Shown: positions 38,061-47,636, counted from the first letter of the stretch. The stretch is 64,000 nt of DNA from Comamonas sp. 26 (GCF_002754475.1 NZ_PEFL01000002.1:738881-802880); one strand, 5' to 3'. Notes: generated by a model not told the origin, from the sequence alone. Program-made: numbers and translations.

Positions 38061-39137
38061 ATGCTGACGCCTTCACTGATCAAGACTCCACTGCCACACC
38101 ATGCCAGTTCCGTGCTCAAATCGCACCCGGCAATTACCCCCATGGCGTTTGTTCAACCCATCGTCCGGGCCTATGAGCAAAGGCAGATGTCGCCGCTGGC
38201 TGCACTTGAAAAGGCACAAATCCCGCCAAGCCTGGTAAACAATGCGAGCGAGTGCATCACGGCCTTGCAGATGGAGGCCCTTTCAGACGCCGCCATGCGC
38301 GAGCTGGACGATGAAGGACTGGGCTGGTTCGAGCGCCGCCTGCCCTGGGGCAGCTACGGCATGCTGGCGCGCGCCAGCATCAGCGCACCCAATCTCGGTC
38401 TGGCTCTGGCGCGCTGGTGCCGCCACCACGGGCTGATTACGGGCGACATTCAGCTGCAGCTCAGCGAGCAGGCTGGTACGGCCACACTCACCCTGCATGA
38501 AAGCCGTGCGCTGGGTGCCATGCGCGAGTTCTGCATGGTGTCAGTGCTGCGCAATATTCATGGTTTTGCCAGCTGGCTCATCAACGAACCCATCAGCCTG
38601 CAGCACGCCAGCTTTCCGTTTGCCACACCGGCCCATGCCAATGTCTACAAGGTGCTGTTTGCGCCGGGCAGCATCGGGTTTGATGCGCCGGTTGCCAGCC
38701 TGCAGTTTGAGGCGCGCTGGCTGCAGGCCCCGCTGGCGCGCGATGAGGCCGCGCTGAACCACATGCTGCAGCGCGCACTGCCCATACAGGTACGCCCCTA
38801 TCAGCGCGAGAAAACACTGGTGCAGCGCGTGCGCCAGCTGCTGGCCGCCGGTGGTGAAGAGCAGCAGACGGCCGAGACACTCTCGCGCCAGTTGCATCTG
38901 TCGCAGCGCAGCCTGCACCGCCAGCTCAAAGAAGAGGGTATTTCGCTGCAGGCGCTGAAGGATGACATTCGACGTGAGCGTGCGATTGCACTGCTGCTGC
39001 GCACCAGCCGTCCCATCAAGCGCGTGGCGCAGGCATGCGGCTTTATGAACGACAAAAGTTTTATCCGCGCCTTTAGGCTGTGGACGGGACTATCGCCCTC
39101 AGAATTTCGCAAGACCGCCGGTCAACGCGCCGCATAA
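38061..39137 (+). CDS. AraC-family transcriptional regulator
   Basis: A 358-residue regulator with the long N-terminal arabinose-binding-like domain (MSPLAALEKAQIPPSLV and RLPWGSYGMLARASISAPNLG) and a C-terminal double helix-turn-helix: ETLSRQLHLSQRSLHRQLKEEG and IKRVAQACGFMNDKSFIRAF. Divergent from the acyl-CoA ligase at the head of the leucine-type operon, so it probably activates that operon, with the pathway substrate or its CoA ester as inducer (inferred). No Shine-Dalgarno is visible at 38061; an in-frame ATG at 38142 is an alternative. The 85-base spacer contains cctgt/acagg arms around ttcagataaagtcag. Confidence 0.88.
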   Translation: MLTPSLIKTPLPHHASSVLKSHPAITPMAFVQPIVRAYEQRQMSPLAALEKAQIPPSLVNNASECITALQMEALSDAAMRELDDEGLGWFERRLPWGSYGMLARASISAPNLGLALARWCRHHGLITGDIQLQLSEQAGTATLTLHESRALGAMREFCMVSVLRNIHGFASWLINEPISLQHASFPFATPAHANVYKVLFAPGSIGFDAPVASLQFEARWLQAPLARDEAALNHMLQRALPIQVRPYQREKTLVQRVRQLLAAGGEEQQTAETLSRQLHLSQRSLHRQLKEEGISLQALKDDIRRERAIALLLRTSRPIKRVAQACGFMNDKSFIRAFRLWTGLSPSEFRKTAGQRAA

Positions 39138-39151
39138 GCCAAGGAGCCAGC

Positions 39152-39847
39152 ATGCAAGAGTCCACAGAGAAATGGCAAGCCATCACAGATGGGGTATGGA
39201 GTCTCCACTATCCATTTACCAATGCAGGAATGAAGGTCAGCACGCGCATGACCGTGATACGACTGGCTGATGGCAGCCTGTTCTCGCACTCCGCCGTGCC
39301 GCTGTCGCCAGCACAAAAAGCGGCGCTCGACGCCATCGGGCCGCTGCGCCACATCGTCGCCCCCAGCGCCATGCACCATCTGTTTGTTGGCAAGCTGGCC
39401 AAACTTTATCCACAGGCCCGGCTCTATGGAACAGCGGGCGTGCTGCGCAAGCACCCCGATCAGCCACTGCTGGAGCCATTACCCGCCAACGACGAAGCGC
39501 CCTGGGCGGGCGAGCTGCAATGCATTTATCTGGACGGCTTTGCGCTGCTGGATGAAACGCTGTGGTTTCACCCCGCCAGCGGCAGCCTGATTGCCACCGA
39601 TGTGCTGCAATGCTGGCAAGGGCCGCTGAGCCTGCCGGTGCGCATGTATCTGGGGCTGACGGGCGGGCATGAGCGCCTGACCGTGCCACGCACCGTGCGC
39701 CTGCTGGTCAGGGACAAAGCCGCCATGCGCACGTGGGTCCAGCAGGTCAAAAACCTGCCCGTGCAGCGCGTAATACTGCTGCACAACAGCGTTATTGATG
39801 ATCAGCCCATGCAGCGCCTGCGCGAGGCGCTATCAATCTGGGACTGA
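39152..39847 (+). CDS. DUF4336 protein (metallo-beta-lactamase-like)
   Basis: A 231-residue protein. ATG at 39152 follows aaggag, ten bases after the AraC stop, so the two may be co-transcribed. The sequence shows TRMTVIRLADGSLFSHSAVP, IVAPSAMHHLFVGKLAKLYP with the HH pair where beta-lactamase-fold enzymes bind metal, and a final RVILLHNSVIDD. DUF4336 members look like degenerate metallo-beta-lactamase-fold proteins with unknown substrate. It is convergent with the next HAD gene, 13 bases apart. Confidence 0.83.
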   Translation: MQESTEKWQAITDGVWSLHYPFTNAGMKVSTRMTVIRLADGSLFSHSAVPLSPAQKAALDAIGPLRHIVAPSAMHHLFVGKLAKLYPQARLYGTAGVLRKHPDQPLLEPLPANDEAPWAGELQCIYLDGFALLDETLWFHPASGSLIATDVLQCWQGPLSLPVRMYLGLTGGHERLTVPRTVRLLVRDKAAMRTWVQQVKNLPVQRVILLHNSVIDDQPMQRLREALSIWD

Positions 39848-39860
39848 TCAACGATCTGCT

Positions 39861-40586
39861 TTACTGGATTTCGTGCTCGTAGCCATCGCCCGCAAGCATG
39901 CTGGCCGCGCTCTTGCGCACCGCATCAAACATGGCGGGCAAGTCGCCCATGTCGCCAAACACGCAGGCAGCACCGGCCTCCAGCAATTGCTCTGCCGATG
40001 CGTGCCCCTGATCCGCAGGGAAGTAACCCCAGACGGTTGCGCCCGCAGCGACGCCCGCCTGCACGCCCGTCACCGTGTCTTCCACAACCAGGCACTTGGC
40101 AGGGTCTGCATCCAGCGCCTTGGCTGCTGCCAGATACACATCGGGGAAGGGCTTGCTGCGCGGCATCTCATGGCCGCTGTAAACATGGCCTTCAAAGTAC
40201 CCAGCCATACCGACCTTGGCCAGCTGCATCTCCACCTTGGCGCGGTCTGCACCCGAGGCGCAGGCAATACGCCCATTGCACATCGCATGCAACTGCTTGA
40301 CTGCCTCCAACGCGCCATCAATCGCCACCAGCTCGGCATTCAAGGCGGCGTTGCGGCGGTCGTAAAACTCGGCCATCCATGCATCGGTCAAAGGCTTTCC
40401 GGTGTGGGCTTCGATCACCGCTGCCTGGCTGCGCACCGTCTTGCCGATGAAGTCACGCGTGCACTGCTCCTGGCTGATGGCCCAGCCCGATTCGTTGAGC
40501 ATGGTGCACAGCACGCGGTTGGTGATGGATTCGCTGTCGACCAGCACGCCATCACAGTCAAAAAGCACAGCATCAAAAGCAGTCAT
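39861..40586 (-). CDS. HAD-IA hydrolase (beta-phosphoglucomutase / GS1-like)
   Basis: A 241-residue HAD phosphatase with a small helical cap. From ATG at 40586 it begins MTAFDAVLFDCDGVLVDSES (motif I). Motif II is ACASGADRAKVE, the lysine is in PRSKPFPDVYLAA, and motif IV is LVVEDTVTGVQAG. This pattern is shared by phosphoglycolate phosphatase, beta-phosphoglucomutase and various sugar-phosphate phosphatases, and no finer assignment is safe. Confidence 0.85.
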   Translation of the reverse strand: MTAFDAVLFDCDGVLVDSESITNRVLCTMLNESGWAISQEQCTRDFIGKTVRSQAAVIEAHTGKPLTDAWMAEFYDRRNAALNAELVAIDGALEAVKQLHAMCNGRIACASGADRAKVEMQLAKVGMAGYFEGHVYSGHEMPRSKPFPDVYLAAAKALDADPAKCLVVEDTVTGVQAGVAAGATVWGYFPADQGHASAEQLLEAGAACVFGDMGDLPAMFDAVRKSAASMLAGDGYEHEIQ

Positions 40587-40614
40587 GGAAACATCACCAG
40601 CGCATCGTCGGATG

Positions 40615-40638
40615 CAAAAAAGGCGCCCAGCGGCGCCT
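40615..40638 (-). terminator. Terminator of the repeat lipoprotein gene
   Basis: Stem aggcgcc (40621-40627) and ggcgcct (40632-40638) with loop cagc, and an A run just below that becomes a U tract on the minus strand. Confidence 0.7.
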
Positions 40639-40687
40639 CGGATCAAGAAACTGAGGGCAATATTATGCGCTCACGCCCTTTTCAAGT

Positions 40688-41767
40688 TCAGGGGAAGGAC
40701 ACTCCGGCCAGCGGATGAATCATCCACGCGCTATTCTTGACGTAGATGGTGCTGGTCTTATTGTCGGCGGTCATGATGCCGCTGAAGTAGAAAAAGCCTT
40801 TAGCCGCATTGGCATTCATATTGCTCAGCTGGGTCGTGAGCGCGTCATTGACTGACGATGCCTCGACCAGATATTCAATGGCACCGTTCTGTGCCGAGCT
40901 TTTCTCGAAGACATCCACATAGTTCATGTTCATCGGGTCGCTACCCAGCCCCTGCGTGCCGCGAATGAACCAGCCGTCCGCACCCTTTTGGGCCAGGCTC
41001 GTTCTCATTGCTGCAGCATCGGCAGCCGAGGAAGGGCTGCTGAGTTTGTCGACCTGGTAGCTGTAGGTAACGCTGTCATTGCGCTTGGCATACAGACTGA
41101 ACAGTTCGTTGTTGATGATCTGAGGACCCAGATAACGATAGCCTTCGGCGCCTTGGCTGTTCAGCTCTGCGGCAAAGTCTTCGGCGGTCGTTCCCACAGG
41201 TGTCACCGCTCTGTAGCTGAACTGGTCGCTACGGCTGTTGTCCTTGACATAGACGCTGCGGATGTCGCTGATATCGCTGAACACCGCATCGGACTTGTAC
41301 ATATAGCCGCTGCTGCCCTGTTGATTCAGCTGTGCCAGAAAGCCGATGCGCGATGGCTGCGCCGCAGGATTGACATAGCTGAACTTGCGCCCTGCATGCG
41401 CAGTATCTGTAAGGTAGAAGTCGCCGATCTCCGCGCCGGTCGCAGAAATCGAGCCCGCCAGCGAGCTGAACAGCGCATAGCCGTCGGCACCCATGCTGTT
41501 GGCGGCATCCAACATCTGCGCATGGCTGCTAGCGGTCTGGCCGCCCAACTTGTAGGTCCCCGTGACGGCCTGATTGCCAGTGCCACCACCATTACCGCCT
41601 CCGTTATCGCCTCCACCGCTGCCTCCGCCAGAGTTGCCGCCCGATCCCCCATCCGAACCACCGCCAATGGCCCCTCCGTCATTCCCGCCGTCACCACCAC
41701 CGCAGGCGGCCAGGCTAGCTAGCATCAGCAAGGCTGCGCTTCTACGGGTCAGTTGGACTGATGTCAT
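40688..41767 (-). CDS. Glycine-rich lipoprotein with five internal repeats
   Basis: A 359-residue predicted lipoprotein: signal with lipobox LAAC (lipidated Cys22), then a Gly/Asp/Ser linker of about 45 residues, then a globular part. That part is five diverged repeats of 50-60 residues. Each has a beta-rich start, a helix with LNxQGAxGY-type motif, and a closing strand ending YVK-like. Helix motifs: MLDAANSMGADGYALF (85), LAQLNQQGSSGYMY (144), FAAELNSQGAEGYRY (198), MRTSLAQKGADGWFI (254), QLSNMNANAAKGFFY (313). The GADGW/GAEGY form recalls DUF4177 domains. Function is unknown. It diverges from a LuxR-type response regulator. Confidence 0.8.
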   Translation of the reverse strand: MTSVQLTRRSAALLMLASLAACGGGDGGNDGGAIGGGSDGGSGGNSGGGSGGGDNGGGNGGGTGNQAVTGTYKLGGQTASSHAQMLDAANSMGADGYALFSSLAGSISATGAEIGDFYLTDTAHAGRKFSYVNPAAQPSRIGFLAQLNQQGSSGYMYKSDAVFSDISDIRSVYVKDNSRSDQFSYRAVTPVGTTAEDFAAELNSQGAEGYRYLGPQIINNELFSLYAKRNDSVTYSYQVDKLSSPSSAADAAAMRTSLAQKGADGWFIRGTQGLGSDPMNMNYVDVFEKSSAQNGAIEYLVEASSVNDALTTQLSNMNANAAKGFFYFSGIMTADNKTSTIYVKNSAWMIHPLAGVSFP

Positions 41768-41860
41768 TTATGCTCTCCTCGTACTTATTTCAGAACGTAA
41801 AACCGGCTACAGGACACCGGTTGCCCCGCCACAATTGTCTGAATCCAGACACAACGGCGT

Positions 41861-41880
41861 TACCCCTCCCAAGGGGGGTA
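41861..41880. promoter_or_regulatory. Palindrome in the lipoprotein/response-regulator spacer
   Basis: TACCCCTCCC followed by AAGGGGGGTA is an imperfect 20-base palindrome (outer six pairs perfect). It lies 57 bases before the response-regulator start and 94 bases from the lipoprotein start, a position suiting a shared operator. Which protein binds is unknown; the neighbouring LuxR-type regulator is the natural candidate. Confidence 0.4.
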
Positions 41881-41937
41881 TTTGTTACCGCTTACCGATT
41901 TCTGTACTGACAGATTCGCTCCGATAAAGCACAAGAC

Positions 41938-42639
41938 ATGTCCCAGACGGCTTCCTCTGCAATGTTTTCTCAAACGACTTCACAGGCCTACGCACTGGTG
42001 ATCGACGACCACCCCCTCGTCGCCCAAGGGGCCCGGCATATGCTGCTGCAACTGCCTCACTTCAAGCGTGTGCTGACGGCCGAAAGCGGCAATCAGGCCC
42101 TGACACTGATGGCCAGCGAAGGAGCGCCGCTATTGACCGTGGTCGATTTCTGGCTGGATGAAGACGACGCCACACGTTTCATCAAAGACATGCTGAGCCT
42201 GGCTCCGGCCACGCGCATTCTGATGACCAGCGGAGACAGGCATCCGGCCATCGCCAGCAAAGCCCGTGCAGCCGGGGCGCACGGCTTTGTGGCCAAAGCG
42301 CGGTCCACAGATGATTTTTTGGCCGCCGTGCAGGCGCTGTTGTCCGGCGGTCAATGGTTCGAAATGCCCGAGCACCTTCGTCCTGCTAGCGCCGAGACCC
42401 ACCCGCTTCGAATGACGGCCAGAGAACTCGGCATCACCGCCCGCCAGGCCCAGGTACTAACCCTCGTGCTGCGAGGCAAACCCAATCGTGCGATTGCGCA
42501 AGCCCTGAGTCTGTCGGAGCACACGGTCAAGGAGCATGTGACGGCGGTCCTGCAACGGCTTGGGGCGGCCAACCGGGTCGAGCTGTTCACCAAGCTGCGC
42601 GGGGTGGAGCTCAGCGACGATCAGGCATTGGACAGCTGA
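41938..42639 (+). CDS. LuxR/NarL-type response regulator
   Basis: A 233-residue two-component regulator. The receiver has acidic pair LVIDDHPLVAQG, phospho-acceptor aspartate in TVVDFWLD (about residue 70), and the lysine in GFVAKARSTDDF. The DNA-binding LuxR domain (about 165-225) reads TARQAQVLTLVLRGKPNRAI then LSEHTVKEHVTAVLQRLGA. It overlaps the 3' end of the convergent hybrid kinase gene by 19 bases, and the two very likely form one signalling pair. The input signal is unknown. Confidence 0.92.
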   Translation: MSQTASSAMFSQTTSQAYALVIDDHPLVAQGARHMLLQLPHFKRVLTAESGNQALTLMASEGAPLLTVVDFWLDEDDATRFIKDMLSLAPATRILMTSGDRHPAIASKARAAGAHGFVAKARSTDDFLAAVQALLSGGQWFEMPEHLRPASAETHPLRMTARELGITARQAQVLTLVLRGKPNRAIAQALSLSEHTVKEHVTAVLQRLGAANRVELFTKLRGVELSDDQALDS

Positions 42640-44465
42640 GCAAAGCAACGCGCGAGGATGGCGTGCAACTCCTGTGGTTGCAATGGCTTGGGCAATACCA
42701 GATAGCCTTGCTCCTGTGCCTGCTCCAGTGCAGCCATGTCGCCACTCATGAGGGCACCGCTGGCCTGCGGCAGACCATCCAGCACTTGCTGCAGCACATC
42801 AAACCCCTGTTCGCTACCGTCCAGTTGCTGGTCGCACAACACGAAGTCCGGCAACCAGCCGCTGCCCAGCACTGTCCACACCTGCCGACCCGAGCGCACC
42901 CAGCGCACCTCAACACCCCATGCCTGCAGAATGCGCTCCATGGCCTGACCCACTAGTGCCTCGTTGTCCAGCACCAGGCAGCGCCCCTGCAAACGGGCCA
43001 GTTTTCCAGCTCCCGTACGGCCATCCAGACTGCTGGCATCAACGACTGCAGGCATCTCTGGCTGCTGCGGCCAGTGCAACCAGAAACAGGAACCGCTTTC
43101 CAGACGGGACTGCACACCATAGTCCACTCCCAGATATTCTGCCGCCAACGCCACCACGGACAACCCAAGACCATGCCCACGCAAACCTGGCGGCAAACCA
43201 GGGTGCGATTCATGCTCCTGACTGGAGGAAGCACGATAGTGACGGCTGAAGATCCTGGTCTGCTCCTCAGCCGCTATGCCTGACCCTGTGTCCCAGACCT
43301 GCAGCTGCCAGCGTCCCTGTCTGCGCCGACAGCCCAGCAGCACGCCGCCACTGGCCGTATAGCGCAAAGCGTTCTGCACCAGGTTGAACACCATCTGCCG
43401 CAGCAAGGCCGGATCGGCATGCAGCACTGCCGCTTGCCGCCGGGGCGTGAAGATGGAAAGTGTCAATCCGCGTTGGGCCGCGTCATGGGCGAACATACGT
43501 CGCGCCTCTTCAAACACCTGAGCCACTGCGACAGCCTGCGGGTGCTGGACAAAGGTGCAACTTTCGAGACGCGACAGATCCAGCAAGTCATTGAACATGC
43601 CTCCCAGATCACGGGCGCAATCCTGAACATCATCCAGCAAACCCGCTACTTCGGCATCGCAATTGCGCTGACGGGTGGCTTCCAGCATCAGTCCCAGGGC
43701 ATGCAGAGGTTGGCGCAGGTCATGGCTGGCTGCAGAGAGAAACCAGTTTTTCTCGGCCAGCGCATTCTCCGCGTCGACCTTGGCGACTCTGTAGCTGTCG
43801 GCCAGGGCCTGGCGCTCACGCTCATGGGCGAGTTGCTGGCGCACAAACTGCCTGGCCCCCCAGGCGTGGCGGCCAATCGTCAGCCCGAACAACAGCAGCA
43901 GGGGCAGCAGATAATTGCCCTTGCTCGGAAAATACCACGCCGCCGCAGCCAACATAGGCACGTAGATGCCCGTGAAAAATCCGCCAAAAACAAGGGGCAC
44001 CGGGGCCAGAAAGGTTGTACCGGACGCCAGCACACCGACCAGAACCAGATAGACAAACAGTCTGAGATCGACATGGCTGGGCGGCCATGTAAACCAGATT
44101 GCAGTGGCCCACATCAAACCGTTGATCAGCCCGGCCAACGCCAGCTGGCGCTCCCAGCGCCGCAGCAGGCGCGCATCGGCCTCGTGCCCCTCGAGCGCCC
44201 GCCACTGTCGCCGCAGATGCAAACGAAAGCCCATCAACCCCATGGCCATGACCGCCATGAGGCCCCACCAGACCAGCAGCGGAGTCACCAGCGCCGGAGC
44301 GCTGCGTGTGGCAAGCCAGAGGATGGCCGGAGGAATCAACAGCGCCGCAATTTCCGAGGAGCCACGCGAAGTCAGCGATTGCAGCAAGCGCAGCCGCGCT
44401 CTCAGGTCCACAGTCGTCACGGCGAGCTGATCCACTGACACCTGTATATCAGAACTGGTCGCCAT
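42621..44465 (-). CDS. Hybrid sensor histidine kinase
   Basis: A 614-residue membrane kinase. The N-terminal third has about six hydrophobic helices, e.g. [20 protein letters not shown] and [20 protein letters not shown]. The H-box is [19 protein letters not shown] (His near 242), the N-box [14 protein letters not shown], and the G-box [19 protein letters not shown]-terminal receiver (about 490-614) starts [12 protein letters not shown], with phospho-acceptor VLCDQQL near 543 and LPKPL lysine. ATG at 44465 gives [13 protein letters not shown]; upstream extension to 44573 overlaps ychJ coding and is unlikely. It probably phosphorylates the convergent LuxR-type regulator. Confidence 0.9.
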   Translation of the reverse strand: MATSSDIQVSVDQLAVTTVDLRARLRLLQSLTSRGSSEIAALLIPPAILWLATRSAPALVTPLLVWWGLMAVMAMGLMGFRLHLRRQWRALEGHEADARLLRRWERQLALAGLINGLMWATAIWFTWPPSHVDLRLFVYLVLVGVLASGTTFLAPVPLVFGGFFTGIYVPMLAAAAWYFPSKGNYLLPLLLLFGLTIGRHAWGARQFVRQQLAHERERQALADSYRVAKVDAENALAEKNWFLSAASHDLRQPLHALGLMLEATRQRNCDAEVAGLLDDVQDCARDLGGMFNDLLDLSRLESCTFVQHPQAVAVAQVFEEARRMFAHDAAQRGLTLSIFTPRRQAAVLHADPALLRQMVFNLVQNALRYTASGGVLLGCRRRQGRWQLQVWDTGSGIAAEEQTRIFSRHYRASSSQEHESHPGLPPGLRGHGLGLSVVALAAEYLGVDYGVQSRLESGSCFWLHWPQQPEMPAVVDASSLDGRTGAGKLARLQGRCLVLDNEALVGQAMERILQAWGVEVRWVRSGRQVWTVLGSGWLPDFVLCDQQLDGSEQGFDVLQQVLDGLPQASGALMSGDMAALEQAQEQGYLVLPKPLQPQELHAILARCFAQLSNA

Positions 44466-44862
44466 CCACGTAATACCAGCGCCCGGCCTCGCGCACAAAG
44501 CGGCTGCGCTCATGCAGGCGCACGGCGCGGCCAGAGATGCGGTAGCGGGCAACGAATTCAACCTCGGCTGCATCCTTACCCGTCACTTTGAACTTCTTGA
44601 CCTCCAGCCCCAGCCATTTGGTAGAGGCATCAAAATCCAGATCAGCCGGGCGCTGACTTTCATGCCAGGTCGCTTGCAGATAGTTTGGGTTCTCACGCAC
44701 GAATGCGCTGTAGCGCGAGCGCATCAGCGCCTCGGCATCAGGCGCGGGTTGCATATCCCAATGATCCATATAGCGACCGCAGCAATCGGCATAGGCCAGC
44801 AACTTACCTTTGGCATTTTTACGTCCGCAGGGACAGTCCAGCTTGTTTTCGACTTCTTTCAC
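44449..44862 (-). CDS. ychJ: YchJ family (UPF0225) protein
   Basis: A 137-residue protein of the NTF2-like YchJ family. The N terminus [20 protein letters not shown] is the SEC-C-like zinc motif. [25 protein letters not shown] and the final [18 protein letters not shown] match the family core. Its last 17 bases overlap the start of the histidine kinase gene, so the two may be transcribed together. Function is unknown. Confidence 0.9.
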   Translation of the reverse strand: MKEVENKLDCPCGRKNAKGKLLAYADCCGRYMDHWDMQPAPDAEALMRSRYSAFVRENPNYLQATWHESQRPADLDFDASTKWLGLEVKKFKVTGKDAAEVEFVARYRISGRAVRLHERSRFVREAGRWYYVDGDQF

Positions 44863-44995
44863 AACACCTCGTTCTCTGCCCTGAAATGAGCTTGGGTCAG
44901 CAACGCGATATTGTCAGCCCAATGCGGAGCATGCAGGCTTCGCTTGCGCAGACCCGCACGCAAGCGCAAAGTGCTCGCAGTTCAAAGGAGTATCT

Positions 44996-45487
44996 ATGTT
45001 GGCCATGGCGGTTCCCTGGTGGGAGTTTGTGGTTCGCGGCGTCGCCGTCTATCTGTTTTTGCTGGTGTTTCTGCGCATCACCGGCAGGCGCCAGACGGGG
45101 CAATACGCCCCCTTTGATCTGGTGCTGCTGCTGATACTTTCCAACGCGGTACAGAACTCCATGAATGCAGGGGATAACTCGCTGATTGGCGGCCTTATCA
45201 GCGCCAGCACGCTCATCGCCTGCCATGCCCTGCTCTCGCGCCTGACTTATCACTTTGCCAGTCTGCGCAAACTGGTGAACGGCAAACCCAAGGTCTTGAT
45301 TCACCAGGGCTTGGTACAGCCCAACCTGATGACGCAAGAGCAGATTACGGCCGAAGACTTGGCGGCCGCCCTTCGTTCCAATGGCTGCCTGAACGCCCAT
45401 GATGTAGAACGCGCCACCATCGAAACCAATGGTCAGATCACCGTGGTTTTGCGCAAGCGCAGCGCGGCGGACCTGGGCGAAGCCTGA
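44996..45487 (+). CDS. DUF421 (YetF-like) membrane protein
   Basis: A 163-residue protein. ATG at 44996 follows aaaggag. Three membrane segments (FVVRGVAVYLFLLVFLRITG, FDLVLLLILSNAVQN, LIGGLISASTLIACHALLS) precede the soluble DUF421 part with GKPKVLIHQGLVQPNLM and DLAAALRSNGC. FLRITGRRQTGQYAPFDLVLLL is the family's strongest signature. The biological role is unknown. It is convergent with the alpha/beta-hydrolase gene, two bases away. Confidence 0.88.
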   Translation: MLAMAVPWWEFVVRGVAVYLFLLVFLRITGRRQTGQYAPFDLVLLLILSNAVQNSMNAGDNSLIGGLISASTLIACHALLSRLTYHFASLRKLVNGKPKVLIHQGLVQPNLMTQEQITAEDLAAALRSNGCLNAHDVERATIETNGQITVVLRKRSAADLGEA

Positions 45488-45489
45488 GT

Positions 45490-46281
45490 TCAGTGCAACT
45501 GATCCAGAAACTGCTGGATGGAGGCATTCACAGGCTCTGGGTGCGTGAGATTCGCGGCATGGCCTGCGCCCGCCACATCCATCCACTGGGCATTGGGCAA
45601 GGCCTTGAACATGGCCCGCGCACGCTCTACGCTGATCGCCGCATCTTTATCACCATGAATGACCAGCGCAGGCACCTTGATCTCGGCCAGACGCGGACTG
45701 ATGTCATCACGCAGCGCCAGCGCCACAAAGCTCTGCCCCAGATTGACGGGTGAAGCCTGCTTCCATTTGGCACGCCACTCCGCAGCGCCCTCCCAGCCCT
45801 GGCCCAGAATAATCTGCTCCACCGTGCTTGCCATATCGTCTGAAAGGCCATGCTCCATCCACGCTTTGAGCAAGGCCTCGTGATGCGGCAGCAACTCGGG
45901 GTCTTCCAGCATGGCTTGCGTGTCTATCAACACCAGCGCACCCACTACCTCAGGGTGAATCAGTGCGCAGCGCAGCGACAGATAGCCGCCTTGCGACATG
46001 CCCACCAGCACGGCTTTTTCCACGCCCAAATGCTTGAGCAGCGCCGCCAGATCATCGGCAGAGTCGTAATAGGTGAACGACTCGCAATGCTCGGGATCCG
46101 CCGTCTGCCCATGGCCACGCTCGTCCCAGCTGATGCAGCGGTAGCGCCCCTGCAACGCCTGTATCTGCGGCTCGAACATGGAGTGATCCATGAGCAAGCC
46201 ATGCGAGAACACCAGCGCCGGGCCACGCCCTCCTGTGTCTTCGTAGTAGATGTTCTGGCCATTGACCTGGGCAAAAGGCAT
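45490..46281 (-). CDS. Alpha/beta-fold hydrolase
   Basis: A 263-residue hydrolase of the haloperoxidase/ester hydrolase type. ATG at 46281 follows AGGAGTCCAGCGC. MPFAQVNGQNIYYEDTGGRG opens the fold, LVFSHGLLMDHSMFEPQI forms the oxyanion region, VLVGMSQGGYLSLRCAL carries the nucleophile serine (GMSQGG), ALVIHGDKDAAI the acid and AGHAANLTHPEPVN the histidine. The substrate is unknown; 3-oxoadipate enol-lactonase-like enzymes share this pattern. Confidence 0.87.
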   Translation of the reverse strand: MPFAQVNGQNIYYEDTGGRGPALVFSHGLLMDHSMFEPQIQALQGRYRCISWDERGHGQTADPEHCESFTYYDSADDLAALLKHLGVEKAVLVGMSQGGYLSLRCALIHPEVVGALVLIDTQAMLEDPELLPHHEALLKAWMEHGLSDDMASTVEQIILGQGWEGAAEWRAKWKQASPVNLGQSFVALALRDDISPRLAEIKVPALVIHGDKDAAISVERARAMFKALPNAQWMDVAGAGHAANLTHPEPVNASIQQFLDQLH

Positions 46282-46459
46282 GCGCTGGACTCCTGCTTCA
46301 AATGGTGGAAACCCTTGGGACACATCGTAGAAGATCGGTCCCGCTGATCACATCCTAGGCAGGCCTTGTGACATCGGCAACCGGCTTGGCCCTAGAGCAC
46401 CACAATACCGCCCCTGGCGGTTGACAAGTGTGGGCATTTGCGCGCAGCCCGCTTGCAAA

Positions 46460-47590
46460 TCAGGCCAGCGCGCGCTGGATAAGGATTTTTTGCACGTCAC
46501 TGGTCCCTTCATAAATCTGGCACACACGTACATCGCGGTAAATGCGCTCCACGGGGAAGTCGTTCACCACGCCATAACCACCCAGCGTCTGGATGGCAGC
46601 GCTGCACACACGCTCGGCCATTTCGCTGGCAAACAGCTTGGCCATGGCCGCCTCCTTCAAGGATGGCAAACCCGCATCGCGCAGGCTGGCCGCATGCCAG
46701 ATGAGCTGCCGTGCCGCTTCAATTTGTGTAGCGCATTCAGCAAGCCTGAATCCAACGGCCTGATGATTGAAGATGGGTTGACCAAAGCTCTCGCGCTCTT
46801 TGCTGTATTGCAGAGCACATTCAAATGCGGCACGCGCCATGCCCACGCTTTGGGCGGCGATGCCAATGCGCCCGCCTTCCAGGGCGCTCAGGGCAATCTT
46901 GTAGCCCTCGCCTTCCGCACCAATCAAGTTGGCAGCGGGAATACGGCAGTTTTCAAAGTTGATCTGCGCCGTATCACTGCTGTGCTGGCCCAGTTTTTCT
47001 TCCAGCCGCGCGACCTGATAGCCGGGGTTGCTGGTGGGCACGATAAAGGCGCTCATGCCCTTCTTTCCTGCGGCCTTGTCCGTCACGGCAATGACGATGG
47101 CCACATCGCCATTCTTGCCGCTGGTGATGAATTGCTTGACGCCGTTGATGACGTAGTCGTCTCCATCACGCACGGCCGTGGTGCGCAATGCCGAAGCATC
47201 TGAGCCCACATGCGGCTCGGTCAGGCAGAAAGCTCCCAGCATCTTGCCTTGCGCAAGAGGGCGCAGCCAGAACTCCTGCTGCTGGGCATTGCCGTATTTC
47301 ATCAAGATAGCGTTGACCGGGCAGTTGGTCACGCTGATGACGGTGCTGGTGCCGCCGTCGCCCGCTGCAATCTCTTCCAGCACCAGCGCCAGGCTCAGAT
47401 AGTCCATGCCCGCGCCGCCCAGTTCCTCAGGCACGCAGATGCCGTAAGCGCCCAGTGCGGCCAGCCCCTGATGCACATCTTTGGGAAACTGATGCTCCTT
47501 GTCCCAGCGCGCGGCGTGCGGAGTGATTTGCTCACGCACAAAGTCGCGCATGGCATCGCGGATCATTTCCTGGTCCTGGTTCAGCAGCAT
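46460..47590 (-). CDS. Acyl-CoA dehydrogenase (short/branched chain type)
   Basis: A 376-residue FAD enzyme that introduces the alpha-beta double bond in acyl-CoA, passing electrons to ETF. ATG at 47590 follows GGAGACATTC. The FAD/substrate motif is GAFCLTEPHVGSDASAL, and the C-terminal signature is QTLGGYGVVNDFPVERIYRD and QIYEGTSDVQKILIQ, with the catalytic glutamate of the short/branched-chain class in EGTSD. It differs from the isovaleryl-CoA enzyme at 54124. It may act on butyryl- or 2-methylbutyryl-CoA (inferred). Confidence 0.9.
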   Translation of the reverse strand: MLLNQDQEMIRDAMRDFVREQITPHAARWDKEHQFPKDVHQGLAALGAYGICVPEELGGAGMDYLSLALVLEEIAAGDGGTSTVISVTNCPVNAILMKYGNAQQQEFWLRPLAQGKMLGAFCLTEPHVGSDASALRTTAVRDGDDYVINGVKQFITSGKNGDVAIVIAVTDKAAGKKGMSAFIVPTSNPGYQVARLEEKLGQHSSDTAQINFENCRIPAANLIGAEGEGYKIALSALEGGRIGIAAQSVGMARAAFECALQYSKERESFGQPIFNHQAVGFRLAECATQIEAARQLIWHAASLRDAGLPSLKEAAMAKLFASEMAERVCSAAIQTLGGYGVVNDFPVERIYRDVRVCQIYEGTSDVQKILIQRALA

Positions 47591-47636
47591 GAATGTCTCC
47601 GATATTGATAGCTGGATGCCTATGTTCTACCCTGGC

